Positions 39,172-50,371 of a DNA stretch of 64,000 bases are shown piece after piece; position 1 is the first letter of the stretch; the number at the start of each line of letters is the position of its first letter. A program made the translations under genes and the position numbers. The notes beneath the pieces are model-generated. The model did not search any database, was not told the origin of the DNA, and saw nothing but the letters and a program-made list of their open reading frames with translations. The stretch comes from Loktanella sp. M215 (GTDB lineage: Bacteria > Pseudomonadota > Alphaproteobacteria > Rhodobacterales > Rhodobacteraceae), in contig NZ_WMEA01000001.1 of the NCBI RefSeq assembly GCF_021735925.1, positions 2,448,001 to 2,512,000 of the forward strand, given 5' to 3'.

Positions 39172-39702
39172 CTAAGCGGCGGGCGCAGGTCTTGGCAAGG
39201 CAAAATAGGTACTGTCGGACCAGACGCCGCCGATGAAATAGGTGCGCGCGGCGCGGTGGGTTTCGCGAAACCCCAGTTTGTGAAGCGTTGCGGCAGAGCC
39301 CGCATTGCGCGGGTCAATGTCCGCGATCAGCCGGTCGGTCGCGTAGGTTTCGAAAAGATAAGGGATGATCGCCTGCATCGCCTCTGTCACGAGGCCCTGC
39401 CGCCAATGGTCGGGGTGCAGGATGAAACCGACCTCGTCCGTGTCGTAAAGGCCCGCGCAGCCGATCGCCTGCCCGTCGCGGTCGATCACGAAATATCCCA
39501 GGGGGTGGTGGGCCATAATCCGGTCGAGCCGGTCTTGCGTCACGCTGCGGTCCGCGTGCGGCAGGGTGGACCAGTATTGCATCGCCCGCGGGTCGGAGAA
39601 GACCGCGAAGAGGTCGTCCAGATCGGTCTGTCGCGCACGCCGCAGGGTCAGCCGCGGCGTGCGCAGAACGGGATCAGCGCTTTTCGATGTCGACGTAGTC
39701 AC
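39172..39702 (-). CDS. GNAT acetyltransferase (RimJ-like)
   Basis: 176 aa from a GTG at 39702. Family pattern [19 protein letters not shown] at the N-terminus, acetyl-CoA loop region [16 protein letters not shown] and [16 protein letters not shown]. Acceptor unknown. The most likely start lies 29 bases inside the gltA 3' end, so it may be translated from the gltA transcript; no strong ribosome site confirms the exact start. Confidence 0.8.
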   Translation of the reverse strand: MTTSTSKSADPVLRTPRLTLRRARQTDLDDLFAVFSDPRAMQYWSTLPHADRSVTQDRLDRIMAHHPLGYFVIDRDGQAIGCAGLYDTDEVGFILHPDHWRQGLVTEAMQAIIPYLFETYATDRLIADIDPRNAGSAATLHKLGFRETHRAARTYFIGGVWSDSTYFALPRPAPAA

Positions 39703-40969
39703 GCGTCGTCGCACCCATGTAAAGCTGACGGGGGCGACCGATCTTGAGCTGCGGATCGGCCAGCTGTTCCTGCCACTGGCTGACCCAGCCGATCGTGCGC
39801 GACACGGCAAAGATCGCGGTGAACAGCGAGGTCGGGAAGCCCATCGCCTCGAGGATGATACCGGAATAGAAGTCCACGTTCGGGAACAGCTTCTTCTCGG
39901 CGAAGTAGGGATCCTCCAGCGCCGCCTTTTCCAGCGCCTTGGCGACCTTGAGGGTGTCGTTATTTTCGATCCCCAGCAGGTCCAGCACTTCGTCAGCGGA
40001 TTCCTTCATCACCGTCGCGCGCGGATCGAAGTTCTTGTAGACGCGGTGACCGAAGCCCATCAGGCGGAAGGGATCGTTCTTGTCCTTGGCCTTGGCGATG
40101 TATTCGGGGATCCGGTCGACGGTGCCGATTTCGCGCAGCATTTCAAGGCAGGCCTGGTTCGCGCCGCCGTGGGCGGGACCCCAGAGGCAGGCGATGCCGG
40201 CGGCGATGCAGGCGAAGGGGTTCGCACCGGACGACGACGCCAGACGCACGGTCGAGGTCGAGGCGTTCTGTTCGTGGTCGGCATGCAGGGTAAAGATGCG
40301 GTCCATCGCGCGGCTCAGGATCGGGTCGACGTGGTAGGGTTCCGCCGGCACGCTGAAGCACATGTGCAGGAAGTTCGATGCGTAATCCAGATCGTTGCGC
40401 GGATACACGAAAGGCTGGCCGACGTGGTACTTGTAGGCCATCGCGGCGATCGTCGGCATCTTGGCGATCAGGCGGAAGGCCGCGATCTCGCGCTGCTTGG
40501 GGTCGTGGATGTCGGTGCTGTCGTGATAGAAGGCGGACATCGCCCCCACGACACCGACCATGATCGACATCGGGTGCGCGTCGCGGCGGAAGCCGCGGAA
40601 GAAGTTCATCATCTGCTCGTGCAGCATGGTGTGGTGGGTCACCAGGAACTCGAATTCCTCCAGCTGCTCGGCGTTGGGCAGTTCGCCGTTCAGCAGCAGA
40701 TAGCAGACCTCGAGGTAGTGGGAATGGGCGGCCAGCTGGTCGATGGGATAGCCGCGGTGCAGCAGAACGCCCTCTTCGCCGTCGATGAAGGTGATCGTGC
40801 TGTCGGTGGAGGCGGTGGAGGTGAAACCGGGATCGTAGGTAAAGACGCCCGCCTGCGCATAGAGTTTGCGGATGTCGAGGACATCGGGACCGGCGGTCGG
40901 CGTGAAGATCGGCAATTCGTAGGATTGTCCGTCGATGGTCAGAGTCGCGGATTTCGTGGATTCGGCCAT
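39674..40969 (-). CDS. gltA: Citrate synthase
   Basis: Condenses acetyl-CoA with oxaloacetate. 431 aa, type II (hexameric, NADH-sensitive) form with the N-terminal beta domain; catalytic histidines in [10 protein letters not shown] and [13 protein letters not shown] regions, and an Asp in the C-terminal NVDFYSG segment. ATG 40969 chosen ([10 protein letters not shown]) with AAGGGA upstream. An 8-bp inverted repeat lies in its leader at 41030-41053. Confidence 0.97.
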   Translation of the reverse strand: MAESTKSATLTIDGQSYELPIFTPTAGPDVLDIRKLYAQAGVFTYDPGFTSTASTDSTITFIDGEEGVLLHRGYPIDQLAAHSHYLEVCYLLLNGELPNAEQLEEFEFLVTHHTMLHEQMMNFFRGFRRDAHPMSIMVGVVGAMSAFYHDSTDIHDPKQREIAAFRLIAKMPTIAAMAYKYHVGQPFVYPRNDLDYASNFLHMCFSVPAEPYHVDPILSRAMDRIFTLHADHEQNASTSTVRLASSSGANPFACIAAGIACLWGPAHGGANQACLEMLREIGTVDRIPEYIAKAKDKNDPFRLMGFGHRVYKNFDPRATVMKESADEVLDLLGIENNDTLKVAKALEKAALEDPYFAEKKLFPNVDFYSGIILEAMGFPTSLFTAIFAVSRTIGWVSQWQEQLADPQLKIGRPRQLYMGATTRDYVDIEKR

Positions 40970-41029
40970 ATCAGTCCCTTTTGTCAGCAACCGCCGTTTT
41001 GGCGCATTGCGTGTCGTCAGTGCTGCCTG

Positions 41030-41053
41030 TTCGTGACGCAAATGTGTCACGAA
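41030..41053. promoter_or_regulatory. Inverted repeat in the gltX/gltA gap
   Basis: Perfect 8-bp arms TTCGTGAC and GTCACGAA separated by 8 bases, located 60 bases before the gltA start and 9 bases after the gltX stop. Could be an operator for gltA or an end hairpin for gltX; no T-run. Confidence 0.5.
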
Positions 41054-41062
41054 AGCGTAACA

Positions 41063-42472
41063 TCAGGCAGAGAACGCCTTGAGCCGGGACAGGGTTTCAT
41101 CCCGCCCAAGCACAAGCATCATGTCGAAGACACTGGGGGAAACCGACCGACCCGCCAAGGCCGCGCGCAGCGGTCCTGCAAGCTTGCCCAATTTGGTATC
41201 ATGGGCGGTCGCGAAAGCGGCGATTGCCTCCTCCAGCGCTGTGCGGTCCCAGCTAACATTTTGCAGGTGCGGCGTCAATTCCGTGAAATATTGCTGCGCC
41301 ACAGCATCAAGCTGGGCTGCGGATTTTTCGTCCGGAACGATCGGGCCTTCCGTCAGGATAAAGTGTGCCTTTTCAACGATCTCTGGGAAGGTCTTTGCGC
41401 GTTCCTTCAGGTGCGGCATGGCCCGCAGAACGCCGTCGCGCTGACGCGCGGTCAGGGGCACAGCGCCGGTGGCCGCCAGATACTGCTCCAGCTCCTCGAC
41501 CAGTGCGGCATCGTCGCTGGTGGCGATATGCTGGCCGCTGATGTGTTCAAGCTTTTTCAGATCGAAGCGCGCCGGGGATTTGCCGATTCCGTCCAGATCG
41601 AACCACGCCTTTGCCTGATCGTCGGTGAAGACTTCGTCGTCACCGTGGCTCCACCCCAGCCGGGCGAGGTAGTTGCGCATGCCTGCGGCGGGGAAACCCA
41701 TCTTCTGATAGTCGGCGGCGGCGGTGGCGCCGTGGCGCTTTGACAGCTTCTTGCCGTCGGCGCCAAAGATCAGCGGGATATGGGCCAGCACCGGTTTGTC
41801 CCAGCCCATCGCGTCGTAGATCATGTTCTGCCGGAAGGCGTTCGACAGGTGGTCGTCGCCGCGGATCACATGGGTCACGCCCATGTCGTGATCGTCCACC
41901 ACGACCGCCAGCATGTAGACCGGTGTGCCGTCGGACCGCAGCAGAACCATGTCGTCCAGCTGGTCGTTCGACCATGTCACATCGCCCTGCACGGCATCGT
42001 GCAAGGTCGTCGATCCGTCGCGCGGCGCCTTCAGGCGCAGGGCAAAGGGGGCATCGGGGTGCTGCGCCTCGGGCACGTCGCGCCAGGGCGAGCGGAACAG
42101 GGTGGAGTCCTTGTTTTCGCGGGCGCGCTCGCGAAACGCCTCGATCTCTTCGGGCGTGGAAAAGCATTTGAACGCGGTCCCCGCCGCCAGCATCTGGTGG
42201 GCGACCTCGGCGTGGCGGGGAGCGTTCGTGGCCTGACTGACCGGCTCTCCGTCCCAGTCGAGGCCCAGCCAGCGCAACCCGTCGAGGATGACCTGCGTAT
42301 TCTCGGGGTTGGACCGGGCGATGTCCGTATCCTCGATCCGCAGCAGGAAGGTGCCGCCGTGGCCGCGGGCGTACAGCCAGTTGAACAGCGCCGTGCGGGC
42401 CCCGCCGATGTGCAGCGCACCGGTGGGTGACGGGGCAAAGCGGGTGACGGGGGGCGTCGGGGACATGAGCAT
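41063..42472 (-). CDS. gltX: Glutamyl-tRNA synthetase
   Basis: 469 aa class I synthetase. HIGH-like motif [15 protein letters not shown] near the N-terminus and KMSKS-like KLSKRHGA. Two close ATG codons (42472, 42466) both fit; AAAGG favours the first. Diverges from comEC across a 75-base gap. Whether it also charges tRNA-Gln for amidotransferase correction, as in many alphaproteobacteria, cannot be seen here. Confidence 0.96.
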   Translation of the reverse strand: MLMSPTPPVTRFAPSPTGALHIGGARTALFNWLYARGHGGTFLLRIEDTDIARSNPENTQVILDGLRWLGLDWDGEPVSQATNAPRHAEVAHQMLAAGTAFKCFSTPEEIEAFRERARENKDSTLFRSPWRDVPEAQHPDAPFALRLKAPRDGSTTLHDAVQGDVTWSNDQLDDMVLLRSDGTPVYMLAVVVDDHDMGVTHVIRGDDHLSNAFRQNMIYDAMGWDKPVLAHIPLIFGADGKKLSKRHGATAAADYQKMGFPAAGMRNYLARLGWSHGDDEVFTDDQAKAWFDLDGIGKSPARFDLKKLEHISGQHIATSDDAALVEELEQYLAATGAVPLTARQRDGVLRAMPHLKERAKTFPEIVEKAHFILTEGPIVPDEKSAAQLDAVAQQYFTELTPHLQNVSWDRTALEEAIAAFATAHDTKLGKLAGPLRAALAGRSVSPSVFDMMLVLGRDETLSRLKAFSA

Positions 42473-42547
42473 TAACCTTTGGTTTACCGATCTGGCGCAG
42501 GGTGGGCGCGTTGGTTTCGGGATAGGCAAAGCGGGGGGCGGAAACAA

Positions 42548-44767
42548 GTGCATGCGGCGTGGCGGGACGCCTTGCTGGCCCAGCGGGGCGGCCTGATCGG
42601 CTGGCTGCCGGTTTGCCTTGGCACCGGGATCGGCGCCTATTTCGCCTTGCGGGTCGAGCCGGGGCCCGCGGTCTGGGCTGGGCTGGTAGCGGGCATGGCG
42701 CTGATGATCCTGCTGTCGCGCAGTGTCGATGTGGCGTGGCGGCCCTTGTGCCTTGGGCTGGCGCTGGTCTGTGGTGGCGTGCTGCTGGCACGGATCGAGA
42801 CTCAGCGGATGGTCCAGCCCGTGCTGGGCTTTCGCTACTACGGTCCGATCGAGGGGCGGGTGGTCGATATCGACCGCTCTGCCAGTGACGCGGTGCGGCT
42901 GACACTGGACCGGGTCAGGCTTGACCGGATGAGCCCGGATCGCACACCGCGGCGGGTCCGGGTGGCCCTGCACGGCGACGATGCGTCCGATGCACTCTGG
43001 CGCCCGGGAGAGGTGCTGATGATGACCGGCCACCTGTCACCGCCTGCGGGACCGGCAGAACCCGGCGGCTTCGATTTCAGGCGCTATGCCTTTTTCGAGG
43101 GGTTGGGGGCCGTGGGCTATACCCGGACACCCGTATTGCGTCTGTCCGTGGCAGAGGGGGGCGCATCCCTGTGGGTCTTCACCCAGCGGATGCAGTTGTC
43201 GCACGCGATACAGGCGCAGATCCCGGGCGAGACCGGCGCCTTTGCCGCCGCCGTCATCACCGGCGACCGGTCCGGCATGGGGCAGGACAGCCTGCGCGAC
43301 TTGCGGGCGTCGAACGTGGCGCATTTGCTGGCCATTTCCGGGTTGCACATGGGGTTGCTGACCGGCGTGGTCTTTGCGGTGATCCGGACGGGGCTGTCAT
43401 TGTGGCCGGCCCTTGCCCTGCGGATCGCCGTCAAGAAGGTCGCGGCCGTCGTGGCCTTGCTGGCGGGGGCGGGGTACCTGCTGCTGTCTGGCGGCAACGT
43501 CGCGACAGAGCGGGCCTATATCATGGTCGCGGTCATGCTGGTCGCCGTCCTGCTGGACCGGCGGGCGCTGACCCTGCGGGCGGTGGCGATGGCGGCGACG
43601 ATCGTGCTGATCCTGCACCCCGACGCGCTGACCGGGCCGGGGTTCCAGATGTCCTTTGCGGCGACGACGGCCCTTGTGGTCGTGTTCCGGCTGATGCGGG
43701 GGGTGCCGCTGGGGCCGCGCTGGCTGCGGCCGGTGGTGTCGGTCCTGCTGTCCTCTGCCGTGGCCGGGGCCGCGACGGCACCCTTTGCAGCGGCGCATTT
43801 CAACCAGATCTCTCATTACGGGCTGATCGCCAACCTGCTGAGCGTCCCGCTGATGGGGGTGCTGGTGATGCCGGCGGCGGTGCTGGCGGCCTGTCTCGCC
43901 CCCGTCGGGCTCGCGGGGGTGGGGTTCTGGCTGATGGGTCTTGGGCTGCGCTGGATCCTGTTCGTGGCGCAGACCATTGCCGGTTTCGACGGGGCGCTGT
44001 CGCATGTGAAATCGCCGGGCGGGGCGGTGCTGCCCCTGATGACGCTGGGGCTGCTGTGGCTGATCCTGTGGCAGGGGCGTGCGCGGGTTGCGGGCCTTGC
44101 AGGGATTGCGGCGGCGCTGGCGATCTGGGTGCAGACCCCGCGCCCGCAGATCCTGATCGCCGACAGCGGCGGGCTGATCGGGGTGCTGGGGCCGCAAGGA
44201 CGGGTCTTGTCATCGGAAAAGGGCGATGGTTTCGTGGCCGGGATTTGGTTGGAAAACGACGGCGCGCCGGTCGCGCAAGACATTGCGGCGACCCGCGCCG
44301 GCCTGACGCGAGAGGGGCGACAGGTGCGGGCAACACTGGGCGCGTGGCGTATACTGCATTTGCGCGGCAAGGCGGCCTTGGCGCAGGCAGAGGGCTGCGC
44401 GGGTGCCGATGTCGTCATCAGCAATCAGGTCGATCCGGCAATCAGCCGACCGGACCGGTCCCCCGTCGCAGATGGTTTCATGCCCCGGCCTGTCCTTGCC
44501 GGGCGTATCATTCCATCGGGGCAAGACGCAGTAACCGTGCCAGATTGCATGGTCTTCGATCTGACGCGTCTGCGGCAGACCGGCGCGCTGGCGCTTGATC
44601 TGGACGGCAAGGGCGATCTGGTCGTGACGTCGGCCACGGCCCTTGTCGGGCAGCGGCCTTGGACTGCCAGCCGTGAAAAGCGACGCGAAAAGGAGGCCGG
44701 TCAGGACATCTGGCGACAGGGCCGGTTGCTGCGCCTTGCCTCTGCGCGGCCGATGCCAGATCAATAA
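42548..44767 (+). CDS. ComEC/Rec2 family membrane channel
   Basis: 739 aa from GTG 42548. N-terminal DUF4131 region with three hydrophobic spans, then the Competence domain with [17 protein letters not shown] near 257 and many spans to about 520; C-terminal region is a short remnant without the metal ligands of a full metallo-lactamase domain, as usual in alphaproteobacteria. Imports single-stranded DNA. Its last 7 bases overlap the convergent lexA. Confidence 0.88.
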   Translation: MHAAWRDALLAQRGGLIGWLPVCLGTGIGAYFALRVEPGPAVWAGLVAGMALMILLSRSVDVAWRPLCLGLALVCGGVLLARIETQRMVQPVLGFRYYGPIEGRVVDIDRSASDAVRLTLDRVRLDRMSPDRTPRRVRVALHGDDASDALWRPGEVLMMTGHLSPPAGPAEPGGFDFRRYAFFEGLGAVGYTRTPVLRLSVAEGGASLWVFTQRMQLSHAIQAQIPGETGAFAAAVITGDRSGMGQDSLRDLRASNVAHLLAISGLHMGLLTGVVFAVIRTGLSLWPALALRIAVKKVAAVVALLAGAGYLLLSGGNVATERAYIMVAVMLVAVLLDRRALTLRAVAMAATIVLILHPDALTGPGFQMSFAATTALVVVFRLMRGVPLGPRWLRPVVSVLLSSAVAGAATAPFAAAHFNQISHYGLIANLLSVPLMGVLVMPAAVLAACLAPVGLAGVGFWLMGLGLRWILFVAQTIAGFDGALSHVKSPGGAVLPLMTLGLLWLILWQGRARVAGLAGIAAALAIWVQTPRPQILIADSGGLIGVLGPQGRVLSSEKGDGFVAGIWLENDGAPVAQDIAATRAGLTREGRQVRATLGAWRILHLRGKAALAQAEGCAGADVVISNQVDPAISRPDRSPVADGFMPRPVLAGRIIPSGQDAVTVPDCMVFDLTRLRQTGALALDLDGKGDLVVTSATALVGQRPWTASREKRREKEAGQDIWRQGRLLRLASARPMPDQ

Positions 44768-45459
44768 GTGCGGATCAGACCGACCAACTTGCCCTGCACC
44801 TTGACCTGATCGTCGCGATAGACCCGCGTTTCATAGGCGGGATTGGCGGCTTCCAGCGCGATGGACGACCCGGACCGGCGATAGCGTTTCAGGGTGGCTT
44901 CCTGATCCTCGACCAGCGCCACGACGATGTCGCCGTTTTCGGCGGTCCCGGTTTCGCGGATCACGACGACGTCGCCATCGTTTATCCCGGCCTCGATCAT
45001 CGAATCGCCGCGAACTTCAAGGGCGTAATGTTCGCCACGGCCCAGCATGGACTGCGGGACGGCGACGGAGTGGGACACCTCAGAAATTGCGGCGATCGGC
45101 ACACCGGCGGCGATCCGGCCCATGACGTTCAACTCGATCGCCGCAACGGCGGTGACCGGTTGCGCCGCGGGTGGAATGCTGTCGGGGCGGTCGCCGTCGA
45201 TCACCTTGGGGGTGAATCCACCGCGGGCGTGCTTTTCGGCCATCGCATCGGGCAGTTTCACGATTTCCAGCGCCCGCGCGCGGTGGGCCAGGCGGCGGAT
45301 AAAGCCACGCTCTTCCAGCGCGGTGATCAGCCGGTGGATGCCGGATTTCGACCGCAGATCAAGCGCTTCCTTCATTTCGTCGAACGAGGGTGGTACGCCG
45401 TCACGCTGGACCCGCGTATGGATGAAGTTCAACAGATCGAGCTGTTTCTTGGTCAACAT
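44761..45459 (-). CDS. lexA: LexA repressor
   Basis: 232 aa. Winged helix at 1-65, self-cleavage bond Ala118-Gly119 in [10 protein letters not shown], catalytic Ser153 (GDSMIEAG) and Lys191 (EATLKRY). Represses SOS genes until RecA-stimulated autocleavage. Its own promoter carries an exact GTTC-N7-GTTC box overlapping the -10, giving autoregulation. Confidence 0.98.
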   Translation of the reverse strand: MLTKKQLDLLNFIHTRVQRDGVPPSFDEMKEALDLRSKSGIHRLITALEERGFIRRLAHRARALEIVKLPDAMAEKHARGGFTPKVIDGDRPDSIPPAAQPVTAVAAIELNVMGRIAAGVPIAAISEVSHSVAVPQSMLGRGEHYALEVRGDSMIEAGINDGDVVVIRETGTAENGDIVVALVEDQEATLKRYRRSGSSIALEAANPAYETRVYRDDQVKVQGKLVGLIRTY

Positions 45460-45493
45460 GGCGGGCCTGTCATCAAAGGTTATTTCACCTTAC

Positions 45494-45522
45494 GTTCTAT
45501 CCCTGTTCCCCTTTTGTGTCAA
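45494..45522 (-). promoter_or_regulatory. lexA promoter with SOS box
   Basis: Minus-strand TTGACA (45517-45522), 17-base spacer, TAGAAC (45494-45499). The LexA box GTTCTATCCCTGTTC occupies 45494-45508 and covers the -10, so LexA binding would block polymerase. It is 34 bases from the lexA start. Confidence 0.88.
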
Positions 45523-45525
45523 ACA

Positions 45526-46698
45526 CTATAGCGCGATGACGTCGACCCGGTCGCCCGCGCGGCGTGCCGCATCTTCGGTGGGCCGCACCACCAGAGCGTT
45601 CGCCTGCGCCAGCACCGACAGCAGCGCCGAGTCCTGACGGTCGAATACCGTGACACTGTCGCCGTCCAGCACGGCGCGCATGTAATGCGCGCGCGGGCCG
45701 TTCGGGCCAAGGGCGTGGGTCAGCGCGGCCGTGCGCCGGGGTGCGGGGGCATCGCCCAGACCCTGCATCCGGCGCAGCACCGGCAGCAGGAAGACGTGGC
45801 CACAGACCATGGCGCTGACCGGGTTGCCGGGCAGGCCGATCATGGCGGCCGTCCCGATCCGGCCCGCCATCAGCGGTTTACCCGGCCGCATCGCGACCTT
45901 GTAGAACGCGCGGTCCATGCCCTGCCGGTCCGCCGCCGCCGCCACGAGGTCGTGATCCCCGACAGAGGCGCCACCGATGGTCACGATCAGATCCGCGTCG
46001 GCGGCCAAGCGGAAGGCGAGCGAGAGGCTCTCGTGCGTGTCGCGCGCGATTGGCAGCAGGCGCGGTGTGGCCCCGTGTTGCGCCAGCAGGGCGGCCAACC
46101 CGTGGGAGTTCGACGCGATGATCTGGTCGGGGCCGGGGGACTCGCCCGGTTGGACCAGCTCGTCGCCGGTGGCGATGATCGCCACGACGGGTTTGCGGGT
46201 GACGGGGACAGTGGCCACGTTCATCGCGGCCAGTAGGGCGATGTCGTTCGGGCCAAGCAGCCGGGGGGCCGTCAGCGGCGTGCCTTCGGCAAAATCGCCA
46301 CCGGCGGGCCGGATATGCGTAGCGGTGTCAAGGTTGCCGTGCAGGGAGATGGTGTCGCCGTCGCGGCTGACATCTTCCTGGATGATGACGCGGTCGGCGC
46401 CTTCCGGCAGGGGGGCGCCGGTAAAGATGCGGACGGCCTGACCGGTCGCAACCGCGCCGTCGAACCGGTGGCCTGCGGCGGATTCACCGATGACGGTCAG
46501 AATCATGCCGGACGTCAGACCGGCAGCCTGCACCGCGTAGCCGTCCATTGCAGAGGCTGCAAAAGGGGGCTGGGTGCGGCGGGCCATGACGTCGCGGGCC
46601 AGAACGCGACCGTGGGCCTGTCCCAACGGCACGTCCTCGGTGGGCAAGGGTGCGACCAGTGCGAAAAGCGCGTCGAGGGCCTGTGCGACCGTGATCAT
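45526..46698 (-). CDS. moeA: Molybdopterin molybdenumtransferase
   Basis: Inserts molybdate into adenylylated molybdopterin. 390 aa with [13 protein letters not shown] near 42-54, [16 protein letters not shown] and [10 protein letters not shown], and [11 protein letters not shown]. Its start overlaps the moaC stop by 4 bases, so both cofactor genes are translated together. Confidence 0.96.
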   Translation of the reverse strand: MITVAQALDALFALVAPLPTEDVPLGQAHGRVLARDVMARRTQPPFAASAMDGYAVQAAGLTSGMILTVIGESAAGHRFDGAVATGQAVRIFTGAPLPEGADRVIIQEDVSRDGDTISLHGNLDTATHIRPAGGDFAEGTPLTAPRLLGPNDIALLAAMNVATVPVTRKPVVAIIATGDELVQPGESPGPDQIIASNSHGLAALLAQHGATPRLLPIARDTHESLSLAFRLAADADLIVTIGGASVGDHDLVAAAADRQGMDRAFYKVAMRPGKPLMAGRIGTAAMIGLPGNPVSAMVCGHVFLLPVLRRMQGLGDAPAPRRTAALTHALGPNGPRAHYMRAVLDGDSVTVFDRQDSALLSVLAQANALVVRPTEDAARRAGDRVDVIAL

Positions 46699-47168
46699 TC
46701 CGCTTCGAAACGGCCGGACTTGCCGCCGTCCTTCAGCGTGACGCGGATGCCGCCGATGACCATGTCCTTTTGCACGGCCTTGACCATGTCGTGCACGGTC
46801 AGGGCCGCAACGGACACGGCGGTCAGCGCCTCCATCTCGACCCCGGTCTGTCCCGTCGTCTTGACCGTGGCGCTGATGCGCACGCCGGGCAGGGCGGTGT
46901 CACAGGTCAGATCGAGGCTGACCTTGGTGATCGGCAGCGGGTGGCACAGCGGGATCAGATCGGAACAGCGCTTTGCCCCCATGATGCCCGCCAGCCGTGC
47001 CGTACCCAGCACGTCGCCCTTGGCCGCACGGCCTTCCATGACCCGCGCCAGCGTGTCGGGATGCATGGTGACATGCCCCTCCGCCACGGCGATGCGGGAC
47101 GTCACGGGCTTGTCGGACACGTCGACCATGTGGGCGCGGCCCTGTTCGTCAAAGTGGGACAGCGCCAC
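46695..47168 (-). CDS. moaC: Cyclic pyranopterin monophosphate synthase
   Basis: 157 aa; completes cyclic pyranopterin formation in molybdenum cofactor synthesis after MoaA. Motifs [22 protein letters not shown] and the C-terminal [19 protein letters not shown]. Lies 2 bases after trpC and overlaps moeA, continuing the long minus-strand run. Confidence 0.96.
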   Translation of the reverse strand: MALSHFDEQGRAHMVDVSDKPVTSRIAVAEGHVTMHPDTLARVMEGRAAKGDVLGTARLAGIMGAKRCSDLIPLCHPLPITKVSLDLTCDTALPGVRISATVKTTGQTGVEMEALTAVSVAALTVHDMVKAVQKDMVIGGIRVTLKDGGKSGRFEAE

Positions 47169-47170
47169 GG

Positions 47171-47983
47171 TCAGAACCCCGCCGGTTTCATCGGGTTGGC
47201 CAGCAGGTTGCGGGTCGCGGCGGCGACATCGCTTTGCCGCATCAGCATCTCGCCGATCAGGAAGCAGCGCGCACCGTAGCGGGCGAGGTCGGCCAGATCC
47301 GCAGGGCCGGTCAGGCCGCTCTCAGAGACGATCGTCTTGCCGGCGGGGACGTGCTTGGACAGGGTCCGCGTTGCGTCGAGCGTAGTGTCGAAGGTGCGCA
47401 GGTCACGGTTGTTGATGCCCAGCAGAGGTGCCTCAAGGTGCCCGGCGCGGTCCAGTTCTGCGCGGTCGTGCACCTCGACCAGCACGTCCATCTTCCACTC
47501 GGCGGCGGCGGCTTCAAGTTCCAGCGCCTGTGCGTCGCTGACGCTGGCCATGATAATCAGGATCGCGTCGGCACCCCAGGCGCGTGCCTCGGCCACCTGA
47601 TAAGGGTCATACATGAAATCCTTGCGCAGGACCGGCAGGTCGCAGGCGTCGCGCGCCAGTGCGATGTTTTCCGGTGCCCCCTGAAAGGACGGCGTGTCGG
47701 TCAGGACCGACAGGCAGGCGGCGCCGCCTTCGGCGTAGGCGGCGGCGATGGCGGCGGGGTCGAAATCGGCGCGGATCAGGCCCTTGGACGGGCTGGCCTT
47801 CTTGACCTCGGCGATCAGGCCGTAACCGTCGCGGGCGGCGGTCTGAAGGGCGCGGGTGAAGCCGCGCGTGGGGCTCGCCTCGCGGGCCTGCGCCTCGATC
47901 GCCTCGAGGCTCACGGCCTGCTTGGCGGCTGCGATCTCCTCCAGCTTGTAGGCCTTGATCTTGTCGAGGATGGTATCGGTCAT
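47171..47983 (-). CDS. trpC: Indole-3-glycerol phosphate synthase
   Basis: 270 aa TIM barrel, monofunctional (no TrpF fused). Motifs [36 protein letters not shown] and SESGL. Fourth step of tryptophan synthesis. Start overlaps ung by 4 bases. Confidence 0.96.
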   Translation of the reverse strand: MTDTILDKIKAYKLEEIAAAKQAVSLEAIEAQAREASPTRGFTRALQTAARDGYGLIAEVKKASPSKGLIRADFDPAAIAAAYAEGGAACLSVLTDTPSFQGAPENIALARDACDLPVLRKDFMYDPYQVAEARAWGADAILIIMASVSDAQALELEAAAAEWKMDVLVEVHDRAELDRAGHLEAPLLGINNRDLRTFDTTLDATRTLSKHVPAGKTIVSESGLTGPADLADLARYGARCFLIGEMLMRQSDVAAATRNLLANPMKPAGF

Positions 47984-48636
47984 TTTCTGCCTGCCCAGTC
48001 GATTGGTGCTTGTCCCTGCTCTGTAAGCCAGGCGTTCACGGTTGAAAATGGGCGTGACCCGAAAAACCCGTGGCGCGCCGAGAGGGGCGACGGGTGTGCC
48101 GTGCGGATGACAAGGTCGCAGGGCCTGTCGGGGGCAAAGACCTGCGCGTGGCGACCCCAGAGCAAGTAGGCGCGGGGCCGGTCGTCAAGCCGCGCGATGA
48201 CCTGCCGTGTCAGCCGGTCCCAGCCAAGGCGTGCGTGGCCGCCTGCGCGGCCCTGCGGCACGGTCAGGGCGGTGTTCAGCAGCAGCACCCCCTGATCGGC
48301 CCAGTCGGCAAGGTCGGTCCGTGTCCGCGTCACGTGAAGGTCGGCCTTCAACTCTTTGAAGATATTGCCAAGGCTGTCGAGCCGGCCACTGAAATCCTGC
48401 GGGATCGAAAAGGCCAGACCGTCGGCCTTGCGGGGCGTGTGATAGGGGTCCTGGCCCAGGATCACGACCTTCGTGGCGTCGGGCTGGGTCCGTTCAAGCG
48501 CAGTCAGGATGCGGTCGGGGGGCGGGAAAACAGGGGCCGTTTCGGGCGCCAGCGCTTTTGCGATGCGGGGCCAGTCCGCAGCCCAGAACGGCAGGTCGGC
48601 CCAGCCACCCAGCCGCGACAGATCGAGGTCCGTCAC
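47980..48636 (-). CDS. ung: Uracil-DNA glycosylase, family 1
   Basis: 218 aa; removes uracil from DNA. Catalytic motif GQDPYH at 61-66 with Asp63, and the His loop [17 protein letters not shown]. Sits between trpD and trpC with 4-base overlaps on both sides, so a repair enzyme is embedded in the tryptophan operon. Whether it is damage-regulated is not evident; no LexA box is adjacent. Confidence 0.95.
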   Translation of the reverse strand: MTDLDLSRLGGWADLPFWAADWPRIAKALAPETAPVFPPPDRILTALERTQPDATKVVILGQDPYHTPRKADGLAFSIPQDFSGRLDSLGNIFKELKADLHVTRTRTDLADWADQGVLLLNTALTVPQGRAGGHARLGWDRLTRQVIARLDDRPRAYLLWGRHAQVFAPDRPCDLVIRTAHPSPLSARHGFFGSRPFSTVNAWLTEQGQAPIDWAGRK

Positions 48637-49649
48637 GCCGCCGATGTGATGCGGGCGACGGTATCGACGGCCTGCCGCGCCATGCCGCTGTCGATGCTGG
48701 CGGCAGCGATCTCGACACCTTCAGGCAAGGTCGCGCTACGGCCCGCGACCACAAGCGCCGCGGCGGCGTTCAGCAGGGTCGCGTCGCGAAAGGCGCTTTT
48801 CTCGCCCGCGAGAAGGGCGCGAAAAGCGGTCGCGTTCTCGTCCGGGGTGCCGCCGAGGATCGCGGCGAAATCGTGCACCGGCAGACCGGCATCCTCGGGG
48901 TGGACCTCGCGCTCTGTCACGCGGCCGTCCTTGAGTTCGGCCAGCCAGCTGATGCCGGAAATCGCCAGCTCGTCGGTGCCGTCGGAGCCATGGACCAGCC
49001 ACGCGGCCTCTGACCCCAAGGCCAGCAGGACCTCTGCCATGGGGCGGATCAGGTCGCGGCGGTAGGCGCCGGTCAGCTGGCGCGTGACGCCGGCGGGGTT
49101 GGTCAGGGGGCCGAGGATGTTGAAGATCGTGCGCGTCCCAAGCTCGGCGCGGACCGGGCCGACGTGGGCCATCGCCGGATGGTGCATCGGGGCCATCATG
49201 AAGCCGATCCCGGCCTCGGCCAGACAGCGTTCCACGACCTCGGGGCCGACCATGACGTTGACGCCCATCGCGGTCTGCACGTCGGCGGTGCCGGATTTTG
49301 ACGACAGGTTGCGGTTGCCGTGCTTGGCGACCGGCACACCGGCGCCCGCCACGACATAGGCCGTCGCGGTCGAGATATTCAGCGTGTGCTTGCCGTCACC
49401 CCCCGTGCCGACGATGTCGATGGCGCCTTTGGGGGCCTTCACGGGCAGGCACTTGGCACGCATGACGGCGGCGGCGGCGGCGTATTCGTCCACCGTCTCG
49501 CCCCGTGTGCGCATGGCCATCAGCAGGCCGCCGATCTGGGCCGGTGTGGCATCGCCGTTGAACAGGATGCCAAAGGCCTGTTCGGCCTGCGCGCGGGTCA
49601 GCGGCCCTTCGGCGGCGGCGGAAATCAGGGGCTTGAGCGCGTCGCTCAT
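48633..49649 (-). CDS. trpD: Anthranilate phosphoribosyltransferase
   Basis: 338 aa, second tryptophan step. PRPP-binding [17 protein letters not shown] and [16 protein letters not shown]. Overlaps trpG by 4 bases and ung by 4 bases, giving a tightly coupled set. Confidence 0.97.
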   Translation of the reverse strand: MSDALKPLISAAAEGPLTRAQAEQAFGILFNGDATPAQIGGLLMAMRTRGETVDEYAAAAAVMRAKCLPVKAPKGAIDIVGTGGDGKHTLNISTATAYVVAGAGVPVAKHGNRNLSSKSGTADVQTAMGVNVMVGPEVVERCLAEAGIGFMMAPMHHPAMAHVGPVRAELGTRTIFNILGPLTNPAGVTRQLTGAYRRDLIRPMAEVLLALGSEAAWLVHGSDGTDELAISGISWLAELKDGRVTEREVHPEDAGLPVHDFAAILGGTPDENATAFRALLAGEKSAFRDATLLNAAAALVVAGRSATLPEGVEIAAASIDSGMARQAVDTVARITSAA

Positions 49650-50227
49650 GCCGCGACGCCCGCAAGGTCGAGGAAGTTCTGCAGCAGGCGGTGGCCATGT
49701 TCGGAACGGATGCTTTCCGGGTGGAACTGGACGCCCTGGATTGGCAGTTCGCGGTGTTGCAGACCCATGATGGTGCCGTCCTCCAGCTGGGCCGTCACCT
49801 CCAGCACGTCAGGCAGGGTGGCAGGGTCGACGACGAGGGAATGGTAGCGGGTGGCCTGAAACGGGTTCGGCAGGTCGCGAAAGACGCCCTGACCGCGGTG
49901 GTGCATGACGCCGGGTTTGCCGTGAACGATTTCGTGGCACCGCACGATGTTGCCGCCAAACGCCTCGCCGATCGTCTGGTGGCCAAGGCAGACGCCCAGC
50001 AGGGGGATCCGCGCATCCGCCGCCGCCTGTGTCAGGGCAAGGCAGATGCCGGCCTGTGCGGGGGCCTTGGGGCCGGGCGACAGCACGATGGCGGCGGGGT
50101 TCAGCGCCATGGCGGCCTGGACATCAAGCGCATCGTTGCGGCGCACGGTGACATCCGCGCCCAGATCGCCCAGATAATGCACCAGATTATAGGTAAAACT
50201 GTCGTAGTTGTCGATCAGCAGGATCAT
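49646..50227 (-). CDS. trpG: Anthranilate synthase glutamine amidotransferase subunit
   Basis: 193 aa class I amidotransferase. Nucleophile Cys80 in [16 protein letters not shown] and His/Glu in GVQFHPESI. Supplies ammonia to TrpE, whose gene lies 2.2 kb away on the same strand with two plus-strand genes between. First gene of the trpG-trpD-ung-trpC-moaC-moeA run. Confidence 0.96.
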   Translation of the reverse strand: MILLIDNYDSFTYNLVHYLGDLGADVTVRRNDALDVQAAMALNPAAIVLSPGPKAPAQAGICLALTQAAADARIPLLGVCLGHQTIGEAFGGNIVRCHEIVHGKPGVMHHRGQGVFRDLPNPFQATRYHSLVVDPATLPDVLEVTAQLEDGTIMGLQHRELPIQGVQFHPESIRSEHGHRLLQNFLDLAGVAA

Positions 50228-50371
50228 GCGGTCCCCGCTTTCGGGTCAATTAGGGGCTACCGATCCGGGTGTCGGTCACGGTATGGTTGGCAACGATATG
50301 GGGCAGGACGCGGGCAGGCGTCAAGGCCGCGGATGGGCAAACCCGGAACGACGGACAAGGATGGCAGGCAT

